From: Psychromonas sp. 14N.309.X.WAT.B.A12
GTDB taxonomy: Bacteria > Pseudomonadota > Gammaproteobacteria > Enterobacterales > Psychromonadaceae
NCBI RefSeq assembly: GCF_030397575.1
Contig: NZ_JAPNXS010000009.1
Coordinates: forward strand, 122,144-186,143
Direction: 5' to 3'
DNA length: 64,000 nt
Shown here: one piece after another, positions 26,608 through 35,892 of the stretch
How positions within the stretch are numbered: position 1 is the stretch's first letter
Layout of the letters: every line of letters starts with the position of its first letter
Program-made: the position numbers and the translations under genes
The notes under the pieces: generated by a model
What the model was told of the DNA's origin: nothing
Database searches by the model: none
The model's input: only the letters and a program-made list of their open reading frames with translations

Positions 26608-26689
26608 AAATCAATTAATTAAAATAAACAAATTTGATTTACATTAATTGATAGAGCAAAAAACTTAGTTTGATGATTTTCACTAGGCA

Positions 26690-26722
26690 AAAAAAACATC
26701 ACTCTAAGGTGATGCTTTAAAA
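26690..26722 (-). terminator. Weak hairpin downstream of the MBL fusion gene
   Basis: AAAACATCAC / GTGATGCTTT forms a 6-8-bp stem with a six-base loop; on the minus strand a T run follows. It lies about 205 bases after the fusion gene stop and upstream of the MetJ boxes. The rest of the 420-base gap (26507-26926) shows no supported ORF. It may terminate transcripts arriving from the fusion gene. Confidence 0.45.
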
Positions 26723-26926
26723 GTAAGGTTAAAAAGTCGTTATTTTTTAAAGGGACTAAAATCTTGAACCTCTGAGACTGCTTGGCTAGTTACAGAGTTT
26801 GTCCACCGTTCGTCCAGTTAATTTGGACACTCACTAATGGTAATAACATAAAAAATAGGCATTAAGAACAAATTATATCTTTAAACCTTTATGAATAGAG
26901 TTATTGAATATTATCAAGGCTTTCTG

Positions 26927-29191
26927 TTATTTTTTAGCAGGTCCGGTTGGCGCTTCTTGAACACTGATATAACCATCTTTATTAGTGTCTAAATAATTAA
27001 ACTGAGTTCGATTGCCATGGAACTCATCGCTAGACACTCTATTGTCGCCATTTTTATCTAAGCGTTTAATGAAGCGATTATGTTGAGATGATTGCTTCTG
27101 TTGCCCATGGGTTTCGTTATCACTTTTAGTAAAAGCTAGGTGAGTCTTTGTATCTGTAGTTTGCTCGGTATCCTTCACGCCTCCTCGCACGCTTCGGACA
27201 TAGTTATAAACTCTGATCATATCCCCCTGCGGACCTCTAGACATTGCCTTACCAGTCTTAGGGTCGCTACGCTGCGCGCCAGCACCATGTACGTCCATCA
27301 CCGTACCACGCATTTCACCTAACGCTTTACCAAAGGCAATATAAGCAGCACTACTCTCCGGTATAGGGCCATCTAAGTGAGTCGTTGAACTCCAAAAGTA
27401 AGGGTAATCTTTATGACCACTTTCATCTTTTATAGTTGTCGTTTCAAAGATTGGATCAATTGCAGCAGAGTCAGTCGTTTCTGGTGAGCGAGTATAATCG
27501 ACAATACTTTGTAACTCCTTCACATTAGGTAGTCTCCAATCATCATGCCCCCCTAACTGAAGTTGGGCTGAATAATCTAACGCTTGCTGCCAGTTCATTG
27601 CTTGTTGACTATCCTGCTTTTGCCAAGTTAATCCAGTTGCATGATCGGTGACAGTACCATCACCATTGTCCGTAAAATTATTTTTACCGTAAGCAACATT
27701 CCCTCTCACAAATCTAAAGTACATTTTATTTGCTTGATGGGTACGTGGATTATATTTGGGATACCCTTTGATTCTTCCATCGACAAAATTAACACCAAAA
27801 ATGGTTTCATCATTATTCATGGTTTTGGCTACATACTCAGTGCTACTCCAAACTTGCGCGTCAATTTCACGCTCACCTAAGTTTGTATCTCCTAAGGGTT
27901 GCTTAAAGTAATTTGTGTCGATAAAAGGCGTGATAGCTTTTTGCCCTTTTACAGAGCCAGTGAATTGAATTAAGGAATACAACTCTTTGATGTTAGCAAT
28001 ACGCCAATCAGAATAACCGCCTAATCTAAACTGCTTCACTTTTTGTAAGGCTTCTTGATAGGTTAATTTTTCGGTCAGCCCCTGTTGCCATTGCAATCCA
28101 GTGATATTGTCTTGAATTGTGCCATCATGATTATCGGTATAGGAAGGCTGATTAATCACATATTGCCCATCTTGACCAAAAAAGGCTTCTTCCACAGTAG
28201 GCTCTTTAATCACTTTTTTATCACTGTAAAATGCGACTTGGCCAGTATCAACCACAGGATAAGTGAGATTGTTTGAGACTGTTTTATTTACTTGATTCAC
28301 TACCATCAAATCCTCACCAAAAATAACTGGCCCTTGATAGTTTTTTCGGATCTGCTTTAGGCTTTCTTTAGTATCAACCTCTCCCTTAAGAAAGTGTGTA
28401 TAAACGAGTTGTTTAACGCCAGCTTGGGAAGCTAACAAACTAGAATCATTTAAGTCTAAATGCGCACGTTTAGTGGCTTGTTTATGCTTACTTGGATTAG
28501 TTTTTTGTTTTTTAGGTTGCATATTTGACATCACCATGCCGCCAGAGTCGATAATCATATAATCGGCATTTTTCGCAAACTTTGGTAATGCTTTTGAATA
28601 GGTTAAATCTCCAGTGACCACTATAGATTGTCGGTCATAATCAAAACGATACGCAAGGGTCGCAATAGTATGTGGCACTGCGAGTGTAGACACATTAATC
28701 GCACCAATTTTAAACTGCTCTCCACCTTTTAACTCACTAAGGTGAATTGCTTTTTTACGCTGATCAAAGTTTCTATTGGTTCTCCCTAGACGATAACTAA
28801 TATCTTCTTGATAAAGGTTTAAGTTCGCTTCTGTAAAGTGTGTTGTATTCTCTGGTCCTACGATATCAAAGTCATGATTAGACATTAATAGACCAATCAA
28901 TAAAGGAGCAAACTCTTCATTATGATCTAAATGATGATGGGTTAATAATAAGCTTGATAAGCTAGCAATCGGTACACCTAGTTTATGCAGATTAGCTTGT
29001 GTTCCATTACCCATATCCACCAGAATGTTAGTTTCACCATTACTAATAAGCACACTTGCACTCGCTCTTTTCTCATTATAAATAGGTGAACCAGACCCAA
29101 TAATGGTAGCTGTTAAGGTTTGTGACGCTTGTGTAGGGAAGGCCAGAAGAGCACTTAAGATTAGGCAGTTGCTCAGTATTATTTTTATCAT
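26927..29191 (-). CDS. Secreted MBL-fold hydrolase fused to two DUF1566 domains and an EF-hand pair
   Basis: A roughly 754-residue exported protein. I prefer the ATG at 29189-29191 over the in-frame GTG at 29200; both give the signal peptide ILSNCLILSALLAFPTQAS. Residues of about 25-305 form a metallo-beta-lactamase fold with LTHHHLDHN, a later VPHTIATLA histidine, VVTGDLTY and IDSGG, resembling arylsulfatase/RNase Z-type members. Two DUF1566 (Lcl-type) domains follow: TGLQWQQ...LGGYSDWRIANIKELYSL and TGLTWQKQ...GGHDDWRLPNVKELQSI. The C-terminus has two calcium-binding loops, DKNGDNRVSSDEF and DTNKDGYISVQEA. The parts are known families; their combination in one chain is unusual and the substrate is unknown. 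No operon partner. Confidence 0.85.
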   Translation of the reverse strand: MIKIILSNCLILSALLAFPTQASQTLTATIIGSGSPIYNEKRASASVLISNGETNILVDMGNGTQANLHKLGVPIASLSSLLLTHHHLDHNEEFAPLLIGLLMSNHDFDIVGPENTTHFTEANLNLYQEDISYRLGRTNRNFDQRKKAIHLSELKGGEQFKIGAINVSTLAVPHTIATLAYRFDYDRQSIVVTGDLTYSKALPKFAKNADYMIIDSGGMVMSNMQPKKQKTNPSKHKQATKRAHLDLNDSSLLASQAGVKQLVYTHFLKGEVDTKESLKQIRKNYQGPVIFGEDLMVVNQVNKTVSNNLTYPVVDTGQVAFYSDKKVIKEPTVEEAFFGQDGQYVINQPSYTDNHDGTIQDNITGLQWQQGLTEKLTYQEALQKVKQFRLGGYSDWRIANIKELYSLIQFTGSVKGQKAITPFIDTNYFKQPLGDTNLGEREIDAQVWSSTEYVAKTMNNDETIFGVNFVDGRIKGYPKYNPRTHQANKMYFRFVRGNVAYGKNNFTDNGDGTVTDHATGLTWQKQDSQQAMNWQQALDYSAQLQLGGHDDWRLPNVKELQSIVDYTRSPETTDSAAIDPIFETTTIKDESGHKDYPYFWSSTTHLDGPIPESSAAYIAFGKALGEMRGTVMDVHGAGAQRSDPKTGKAMSRGPQGDMIRVYNYVRSVRGGVKDTEQTTDTKTHLAFTKSDNETHGQQKQSSQHNRFIKRLDKNGDNRVSSDEFHGNRTQFNYLDTNKDGYISVQEAPTGPAKK

Positions 29192-29392
29192 ATTGGTCAC
29201 CCACTTTGGTTAAAAAAAGGCCAATATAAAATAACAATGTGCAAGAATAATGAAGAATTTATAATAATACCTATCACATTCATTAATGTGACAAGTATAA
29301 CAGAAAAGCTTTTAAGTGAAGGTGTTAGCAGCCACTCCCTTAAAATAAATTAAGAATGTGGCCGCTTAATATGACCAGTTATAGGTGAAAAA

Positions 29393-31273
29393 TTAAACTT
29401 TAAATTTATTGAGTTGCTCAGATTGTGCTTGCACCTGTTTATGCATTAGGCTTGCTTGTTTTGCTTGCTCGTGTGCACCTTCAGCAACATCTTGACTGAT
29501 ATCACGAATGTTAGTGGTATTTCGATTTATCTCTTCAGCTGTCGCAGACTGCTCTTCTGCAGCGGAAGCTATCTGGATATTCATATCCGTAATTTCAACG
29601 ATCGCATTGCGAATAACTTCTAATGACTCATTAGCTTTAGCCGCTTCTTTTGAGGTCATCGTTGCCGCCTCTCTGCTCTCTTTAATTTTACTTTCGGCTT
29701 TATGAACACCTGTTTGTAGTTGCTCAATCGTTGATTTTATTTCACTGGTTGATTCCTGCGTACGTGATGCTAAAGAGCGTACTTCATCGGCCACAACAGC
29801 AAACCCTCGTCCAGACTCCCCGGCTCTTGCGGCTTCAATGGCTGCATTTAATGCTAACAAGTTAGTTTGATCGGCAATTTCAGTAATCACAGATAAAATA
29901 GACTCGATGTTATTACTAAAGTGCGTCAACTCAACCACAGATTCAACTGCTATTTCCAGGTGTTGTGCAAGCTCATTAATTGATTCGGTTGTATTAGAGA
30001 CCACCATCACACCATTTTGTGTTTCTTGATCTGCGGCACTTGCAGATTGCGCAGCTACTTGTGCATTATTTGCTACTTCAGTGGAACTAGAAGCCATCTC
30101 ATTCATTGCAGTGGCAAGTTGGTCTAACTCGGAAAGTTGTAATTGTAGTTCACGTGATGCTTTACCCGACTTTTCTGTCACCACATTAGCACTGGTTCCA
30201 GTGTCTTCAGCTAATGCTTTTACATTAATAATAATACCCTGCAGATTATCTACAAATTGGTTAAATTGTCTTGCTACTTCGGAAAATTCATCACGTGAAA
30301 TGATCGGTAAGCGTTTACTTAAATCACCATTACCACTATTAATATCCAATAATGATTGAGTTAATAAAGCAATCGGTTTCAAAATAAACTTCATTGCATA
30401 GCTGAATACTAGAATACCAATGACTAAACTAATTAATGCACCAATAAATGAGCTAACACCAATATGATCTGCTTCAGCCATGACGATATCAGCATCAACA
30501 ACTACGCCTATATACCAGTCTACTCCACGTAGCCCGGTTAAAGGTGTAAAACTAACCCAGGTTGATTTACCATTTACTTCCACTTCTTGAATATCTTTAG
30601 TAAATGACAAGGATTGCCCAGCAAACAGTTCACTATAATTATGACCATTATTATCTTCATTAGGGTGACTGATGATATTACCGTTTTTAGCCATTAAGAA
30701 AGCATAACCAGCATGATTAAAGTTTAAAGTATTAAGCGATTCAGAGACTGTTTTTAAACTTAAATCCCCACCAAATGCCCCTTTAAATTGGCCTTTATCT
30801 GTAATTTTTGCCACCACAGAAATTAAAATATCGTTAGTTGTAAAGTCCACATAGGGTTCAGTTAATACCGCTTTATTAGTGCTTTTTGCTAAGCTATACC
30901 ATGGGCGACTTCTCGCATCCCAACCATCAGGGTCCCATGAAGCATCATTGCTAATTGGATGACCATTTGTGTCTAAACCACCAAAAACTAATAAAAAGCT
31001 GTCTTTTAATACCTTTACATCAAACGTATCTTGAATACGTTTATCACTAAAATCTCCATCTATAACCTGTGCAACACTATCAATTAATTCCAACTTTCCC
31101 GTTAACCAGTTGGTAATTTGTTGTGATAGTGCATCGCTAGATTCTTTAATGGCACTAGTTGATTGTCTCTGAATTGTACTTTTTACACTCTGATACTGAA
31201 CCCAAGAGAGAATAGTTATAGTTAGTGCTAACACTATTGATGATACAAGTATGACTTTCCCTGATACTTTCAT
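29393..31273 (-). CDS. Methyl-accepting chemotaxis protein with periplasmic dCache domain
   Basis: A 626-residue chemoreceptor: membrane helix (about 8-26), a periplasmic double-Cache sensor (about 30-270; [17 protein letters not shown] and GVVVDADIV are typical), second helix (about 275-295), HAMP domain (about 298-350, [17 protein letters not shown]) and signalling domain with the conserved hairpin tip [38 protein letters not shown] segment. No NWETF-type CheR tether is seen at the C-terminus. It detects a small ligand, probably an amino or organic acid as for most dCache_1 receptors, but the ligand is not inferable. Single-gene unit. Confidence 0.94.
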   Translation of the reverse strand: MKVSGKVILVSSIVLALTITILSWVQYQSVKSTIQRQSTSAIKESSDALSQQITNWLTGKLELIDSVAQVIDGDFSDKRIQDTFDVKVLKDSFLLVFGGLDTNGHPISNDASWDPDGWDARSRPWYSLAKSTNKAVLTEPYVDFTTNDILISVVAKITDKGQFKGAFGGDLSLKTVSESLNTLNFNHAGYAFLMAKNGNIISHPNEDNNGHNYSELFAGQSLSFTKDIQEVEVNGKSTWVSFTPLTGLRGVDWYIGVVVDADIVMAEADHIGVSSFIGALISLVIGILVFSYAMKFILKPIALLTQSLLDINSGNGDLSKRLPIISRDEFSEVARQFNQFVDNLQGIIINVKALAEDTGTSANVVTEKSGKASRELQLQLSELDQLATAMNEMASSSTEVANNAQVAAQSASAADQETQNGVMVVSNTTESINELAQHLEIAVESVVELTHFSNNIESILSVITEIADQTNLLALNAAIEAARAGESGRGFAVVADEVRSLASRTQESTSEIKSTIEQLQTGVHKAESKIKESREAATMTSKEAAKANESLEVIRNAIVEITDMNIQIASAAEEQSATAEEINRNTTNIRDISQDVAEGAHEQAKQASLMHKQVQAQSEQLNKFKV

Positions 31274-31320
31274 ATAAGACCTTTAATTAATTATAAATAG
31301 ATAAATAACTGAATAATCAT

Positions 31321-31352
31321 TATTTATGTCTCTTTTTAATGAGACATAAATA
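31321..31352. repeat. 12-bp inverted repeat upstream of the chemoreceptor gene
   Basis: TATTTATGTCTC (31321-31332) and GAGACATAAATA (31341-31352) pair perfectly around an eight-base T-rich loop, 48 bases ahead of the chemoreceptor start. It could be an operator or a 5' leader hairpin; no T run follows on the minus strand, so it is not an obvious terminator. Confidence 0.55.
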
Positions 31353-31449
31353 TATCGACCAAATGATAATTAACTTAACTATTATTTATCATTTTTATAA
31401 TGTTTAGTGTCTGGGTCGCAGGGGGAATTAATAAAGATAATGCATAATA

Positions 31450-31508
31450 AAGGAGGTATTACTTGCTGTTAGCTAAAAGCACTAACCCTGCTAATAATAC
31501 CTTTTTAT
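31450..31508. terminator. Long hairpin between the broken dehydrogenase and chemoreceptor genes
   Basis: AGGTATTA and TAATACCT close a long structure whose inner part pairs GCTGTTAGC with an imperfect GGTTAGTGC-side partner, with a T run on the plus strand. It lies just past the stop of the dehydrogenase pseudogene (31520). Confidence 0.5.
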
Positions 31509-31519
31509 GAAATAAAATT

Positions 31520-32099
31520 TTAAGGTTGTTCAATCTCTAGGATGATTTTACCTACATGCTGTTTTGTTAGAAAAACCTCCTGCGCAGTTGCGATAGATTG
31601 CATTGGAAATGTTTGTGAAATAACCGGTTTAATTTTGCCTTGCTCAATACAATTTACTAAATTTTGAAAAATCTCTGGCTCAAGCACGGTACAACCAAAA
31701 AAGCTTAAATCTTTTAGATAAAGTGTACGCACATCTAACTCCACCAGCGGCCCACCAATTGCACCAGAAACAGCATAACGCCGCTTTGCTTTTAATAGTG
31801 TCAAAAATTGTGGCCACATTTTACCAGCAACTAAATCCACTACAACATCAACACTATTCCCCCCAATGCTTCTACCATATCAGCATCTCTTGATAATACT
31901 GGTCTGCACCTATATCTAATAGTTGTTGGTTTTTACTTGGACTAGTAATAGCAATAACATAAGCACCACGTGCTTTAGCTAATTGCACGGCTGCGGAACC
32001 TACACCACCTGATGCGCCTGAGATTAACACACAATCTTGCTGGTTGACTTGGGCACGTGTCAGCATGTTTTCAGCTGTAAAATAAATAGCCCTTTTCAT
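31520..32099 (-). pseudogene. Broken zinc-type alcohol dehydrogenase / quinone oxidoreductase
   Basis: Two minus-strand reading frames are pieces of one medium-chain dehydrogenase. The upstream piece (32099-31872) has ENMLTRAQVNQQDCVLISGASGGVGSAAVQLAKARGA, the nucleotide-binding fold, and LLDIGADQ; the downstream piece (31840-31520) reads DLVAGKMWPQFLTLLKAKRR and ends HVGKIILEI. Between them, VLSRDADMVEALGG is readable in a third frame, so at least two frameshifts occur; one lies at a six-G run (31858-31863 on the plus strand as C's). The N-terminal roughly 130-residue catalytic domain is missing. It is divergent from the Lrp-family gene. Confidence 0.82.
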
Positions 32100-32297
32100 A
32101 TGGGTCCGATACTTAGCCCTACTGCCTCTATTATAGAAAACAGCTTTGATAATGAAGCTATTGGAAAGTTTAAAAATAACCCCCTGAAATCACCATTTTA
32201 ATGATGCAGTAAACTATTCTTAGGTTATGAATTAGAAAGCCAGTTGATATTTTCTTTGCTAGACTCTGTGCTCTTAACTTTAATAAAAGGTGCTGTA

Positions 32298-32759
32298 ATG
32301 TCCAATATTGATGAATATGATGTAAAAATATTAACCTTGTTACAGGAAAATGGACGTCTCACTAATCAAGAACTGAGTGAGTTAGTTGGTTTATCTCCAT
32401 CACAATGTTCACGTCGTCGTATCAGTCTGGAGCAACAACAACTTATTTTGGGCTACCACGCTCGCCTCGCACCAAAAGCATTAAAACAAGAGATGCAGGC
32501 AATGGTAGAAGTTAAACTCATTAACCATGAAAATGAAAATGCACAAGACTTTCACCAATTTATTGTGAATGAACCGAGTATAATCGATGCCTATAAAACC
32601 ACTGGTGATGCAGACTATTCACTTAAAATGGTAGTTTCCGATCTAGACAGTTTGAATGCGTTACTTTCACGAGTATTCCAAACCAAACTCATTTCACATA
32701 TCAAAACGTCTCTCGTACTTGAACGAATCAAAGAAAGTGGCATTAAAACGGTAAACTGA
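32298..32759 (+). CDS. Lrp/AsnC-family transcriptional regulator
   Basis: A 153-residue regulator. I take the ATG at 32298 (MSNIDEYDVKILTLLQENGR) rather than the upstream in-frame start at 32244, because Lrp proteins begin with this D..IL..L segment and AAAGGTG precedes it. The helix-turn-helix is LTNQELSELVGLSPSQCSRRRISLEQQ (about 21-48); the C-terminal half is the RAM ligand-sensing domain (MVEVKLINHE, YKTTGDADYSLKMVVSDLDSL). It lies divergently beside the broken dehydrogenase, which may have been its target. Confidence 0.92.
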   Translation: MSNIDEYDVKILTLLQENGRLTNQELSELVGLSPSQCSRRRISLEQQQLILGYHARLAPKALKQEMQAMVEVKLINHENENAQDFHQFIVNEPSIIDAYKTTGDADYSLKMVVSDLDSLNALLSRVFQTKLISHIKTSLVLERIKESGIKTVN

Positions 32760-33093
32760 AATAACAATACAATGAGGTGGAGGGCTTTATATAATATCAA
32801 CCAAAATAGAAAAGCCTGTAAATCTCCGTTCAACTTTAGAACAGAAAAAATGGATTTCATTACCACCTTAGACCGCTAAGTAACACAACTAATCTTTAAA
32901 CCTTTTTCTTCTAACTCTCACGAAAATAGCAATGACATAGCAGATAAAAGTGACATCTCAAACGTGCACCAAAATAGACAAAAACGCACCAAAAATGCAC
33001 AACAAAAACAAAATAAAACAACTTATTGCACAATATAATCACCATGATATAAAGCATGCACGACTAATGCAAAATACAATAGGACTGCAAAGG

Positions 33094-33723
33094 ATGTCAG
33101 ATACTGGACTAGTAGATAACATACAGAAAATAACAACTGGGCATCGTTGGTTTGAAGATGCGATGGCTATATTAATTGGAACTAGTTTGGTCTCATTTGG
33201 TGTTTTATTTCTAAAACATGCAGGATTACTCACAGGCGGAACAGCAGGACTATCACTATTAATTCATTACAAACTTGATCTCAATTTTGGTGTTATTTTC
33301 TTTTTCATTAATCTCCCTTTTTATTATTTAGCGCTACATCGTATGGGGAGAATGTTTACCCTAAAAACCTTTATTGCAGTGCTACTAGTTTCTATATTCA
33401 GCTCCTTACACGACCAATTCATTAGCATTGAAGCACTTAACCCTATTTATGCTGCTATTTTTGGCGGCTTTATTTTTGGTGTAGGTTTTATCGTATTATT
33501 TCGCCACAAAGCCAGTTTAGGTGGTTTTAATATTCTCGCGCTGTATTTACAAGATAAGTTTGCAGTCAAAGCTGGCTGGCTATTGATGGGAGCAGACCTG
33601 ACAATCATGTTAATTTCTTTATCTATTGTCTCGCTATATCAATTAGTTTTGTCTATTTTCTGCGGTATTGTACTTAACTTAATCATTGCACTTAATCATC
33701 GTAAAGACAGGTATACAGTATAA
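33094..33723 (+). CDS. YitT-family (DUF161) membrane protein
   Basis: A membrane protein of the YitT/YczE-like type with about five or six hydrophobic helices. I favour the ATG at 33094 (209 residues, MSDTGLVDNIQ), with AGGA 10 bases upstream; the frame is open to 32950, but that extension is Lys/Gln/His-rich and unlike the family. GVLFLKHAGLLTGGTAGLSLLIHY near residues 36-60 is the conserved signature of the family, and FIVLFRHKASLGGFNILALYL repeats it. Function in transport is unproven. Single gene. Confidence 0.85.
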   Translation: MSDTGLVDNIQKITTGHRWFEDAMAILIGTSLVSFGVLFLKHAGLLTGGTAGLSLLIHYKLDLNFGVIFFFINLPFYYLALHRMGRMFTLKTFIAVLLVSIFSSLHDQFISIEALNPIYAAIFGGFIFGVGFIVLFRHKASLGGFNILALYLQDKFAVKAGWLLMGADLTIMLISLSIVSLYQLVLSIFCGIVLNLIIALNHRKDRYTV

Positions 33724-33729
33724 TAAAGG

Positions 33730-33762
33730 CAACCAAACTGATTGAATTGATCAGTTTGGTTG
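33730..33762 (+). terminator. Terminator shared by yitT-like gene and TRAP genes
   Basis: CAACCAAACTGAT / ATCAGTTTGGTTG is a 13-bp perfect stem with a seven-base loop and TATTTT following, placed between the convergent YitT gene (ends 33723) and the TRAP small permease gene (ends 33804). Confidence 0.87.
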
Positions 33763-33803
33763 TATTTTGATAGTCATATCTAGAAAAATAAATGGTTTGG
33801 TTT

Positions 33804-34382
33804 TTATTGCTGTACTGGGTGATCTCCGTGCAACAAACGTTTAGCCGCAATAACTACATCAACGATTGAGTAGATCAACATGATCATCGAAGAGATCGGG
33901 ACACAGGAGTAGAGGATCCATTGCTTAATTTGGAAGGCAGTGGTCACTTGATTTGTTCTTAAAGTTAACTTAAGCGAATACCAAAATAAGATAGCCATAA
34001 AAGTCGCAGAAATAAGTAATATCAGTAACTTATATAAATTTTGTAAGTGTATACTATTAATACGCGGCGTTATCCAGTCCCCTACTGAAAAGTGTAACTT
34101 GGCACACCACAAAGCTGCCGCACCATAAAAAACCAGTGCAGCAAAACTCAATTCAATAATCTCATCAAACCAATAAAAAGAGTTAATAGTGATTACACTC
34201 TGAATAAAGTTGGCAGTTCCCTCCCAGCCATTCACTAGCAAAAATTGAATTAAGTCGTTAATTAAACGTAACGAAATATTCGCAATCAATAAAAGAGCGA
34301 GAATTGAAAACATAGTAATAGCAATATAGCGTAGTATTCTTTGCACCCAAATATCAATGCTTTGCAATAATCCCACCATCAC
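33804..34382 (-). CDS. TRAP transporter small permease (DctQ type)
   Basis: Small membrane subunit of a tripartite ATP-independent periplasmic transporter. The 192-residue protein has four hydrophobic helices, with WFDEIIELSFAALVFYGAAALWC matching the DctQ family's conserved W..E....... segment. Its ATG overlaps the dctM stop by 4 bases, so the two are coupled. Substrate specificity is set by the DctP gene at 35893-36876. Confidence 0.92.
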   Translation of the reverse strand: MMVGLLQSIDIWVQRILRYIAITMFSILALLLIANISLRLINDLIQFLLVNGWEGTANFIQSVITINSFYWFDEIIELSFAALVFYGAAALWCAKLHFSVGDWITPRINSIHLQNLYKLLILLISATFMAILFWYSLKLTLRTNQVTTAFQIKQWILYSCVPISSMIMLIYSIVDVVIAAKRLLHGDHPVQQ

Positions 34383-35668
34383 ATTTCCCCCATAATAAGA
34401 TTAGGTAAAAACAAAGAAATACTCGGCACAAATGCAATTAACACAGTGATAAGAAATATCATCAATAAATATGGCCATACCCTTTTAGCTAAGGCAGGCA
34501 TGCCGACTTTTGCAAAGCTATCAACGGCAAATAAACACATGCCTACTGGCGGTGTTAAGTTACCAATCATAATCAATAACACCATCACGACACCGAAGTT
34601 AACCAAGTCAATGTCAAACATGGTGGCAATCGGCATAAACAGCGGTAAGGTAATTAAAAAGATAGCATTACCCTCTAAAAATAACCCCATAGTGAGCACT
34701 ATGCCTATCACAATCCACATCACTATCGATTGTGTTGCTCCAAATCCGACTAAGGTTTCAATGACGCTATCTGGAATTTTTTGATGGATAATCAACCATC
34801 CAAAAAAGTTAGCCGAGGCGATAATAAATAACAAACTAACTGATTGAGTAATGGATTTATAAATTATGCCCGGTAATGCTTTTAGCTTTAAATCTCTGTA
34901 ATAGAAACCCAATAATGCTGCGTATACACAAACGACTACGGATGCTTCAGTGGGTGTAAAAAAGCCACTCATAATGCCGCCAACAATAATAACCGGTGCC
35001 ATCAATGGCCAAAAAGCACCATTAAACGATGATAAACGATCTCTGAATGTGGCTTTAGTATCTGCACAGGGATAGTTTTTACGTTTTGCTAAGATACTTA
35101 ACGCAACTATCATTCCTAACGCCATCAACACACCAGGTATAAAACCAGCTAAGAATAAGCGAGCCACTGACACACTGGTAATTGAACCGTATAAAACGAA
35201 GGGAATGCTAGGCGGTATAACAGGACCAATAACAGAGGAAGCAGCGACAAGTGTTGCCGAGTCTGCAGGCTCATAACCTTGGTCAACCATAGCTTTATGC
35301 TCTATTTGCCCTAAGCCAGCTGCATCAGCTACAGCAGAGCCCGACATGCCAGAGAAAATGACACTCGCCACAATATTAACTTGGCCAATACCGCCAGATA
35401 TGTGGCCAACCATGGTTTGTGCAAACCGGAAAATACGATCGGTAATGCCTCCTGTATTCATTAAATTGCCAGCTAAAATAAAAAATGGGATGGCTAATAA
35501 TGTAAAGCCCGTTGTGCCGTAATACATGCGATGAGGTAACATAGCTAATAGCCGCGCATCGCCAAGGCCAACAAAAAAAATGACCGATGTTAACCCAATG
35601 GCCACCACCACAGGAACATTAATCAGCAGTAGGAAAATTAAAAGCCCGAATATCGCTAAGGTCAACAT
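34379..35668 (-). CDS. TRAP transporter large permease (DctM type)
   Basis: Large membrane subunit that carries the sodium-coupled transport path. The 429-residue protein has about 12 hydrophobic segments and the family signatures AIPFFILAGNLMNTGGIT, SGSAVADAAGLGQIEHKAM, VIGPVIPPSIPFVLYG, FTPTEASVVVCVYA and IGNLTPPVGMCLF. Length is normal. Coupled to the small permease by a 4-base overlap and separated from the binding-protein gene by 224 bases holding a hairpin. Confidence 0.95.
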   Translation of the reverse strand: MLTLAIFGLLIFLLLINVPVVVAIGLTSVIFFVGLGDARLLAMLPHRMYYGTTGFTLLAIPFFILAGNLMNTGGITDRIFRFAQTMVGHISGGIGQVNIVASVIFSGMSGSAVADAAGLGQIEHKAMVDQGYEPADSATLVAASSVIGPVIPPSIPFVLYGSITSVSVARLFLAGFIPGVLMALGMIVALSILAKRKNYPCADTKATFRDRLSSFNGAFWPLMAPVIIVGGIMSGFFTPTEASVVVCVYAALLGFYYRDLKLKALPGIIYKSITQSVSLLFIIASANFFGWLIIHQKIPDSVIETLVGFGATQSIVMWIVIGIVLTMGLFLEGNAIFLITLPLFMPIATMFDIDLVNFGVVMVLLIMIGNLTPPVGMCLFAVDSFAKVGMPALAKRVWPYLLMIFLITVLIAFVPSISLFLPNLIMGEM

Positions 35669-35839
35669 ACAAGGTTACCTGTTCGTCATATCTAATGCAT
35701 TTAAAACAACTATAATTCAGCCAACACTCACTAAATATGACTGGTATTAATGAAGCTAGCCAAATTTGTTATAGATCTTTTAATGAGAGATTGATTTCAA
35801 ACTATAAACTGCTTCTGGATGCATTAGTAAAATTGAAAT

Positions 35840-35864
35840 ATTTCGCCTTTATTCAAGACGAAAT
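35840..35864 (-). terminator. Hairpin between dctP-like and dctM-like genes
   Basis: On the minus strand ATTTCGTCTT pairs with AAGGCGAAAT (one G-T wobble) around a short loop, 29 bases after the binding-protein stop. No long T run follows. A partial terminator or mRNA-stability hairpin would make more binding protein than permease, as is common in TRAP operons. Confidence 0.5.
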
Positions 35865-35892
35865 AAATAGGGTTTAGCATTTACAATGTTGA

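Noticed and set aside
31520..32099. Two separate small genes
   Set aside because: The two open frames and the piece between them are consecutive parts of one dehydrogenase in three reading frames.
32950..33093. N-terminal 48-residue extension of the YitT protein
   Set aside because: Family members begin just before the first membrane helix; the extension is polar, Lys/Gln/His-rich and lacks a ribosome site at its start.
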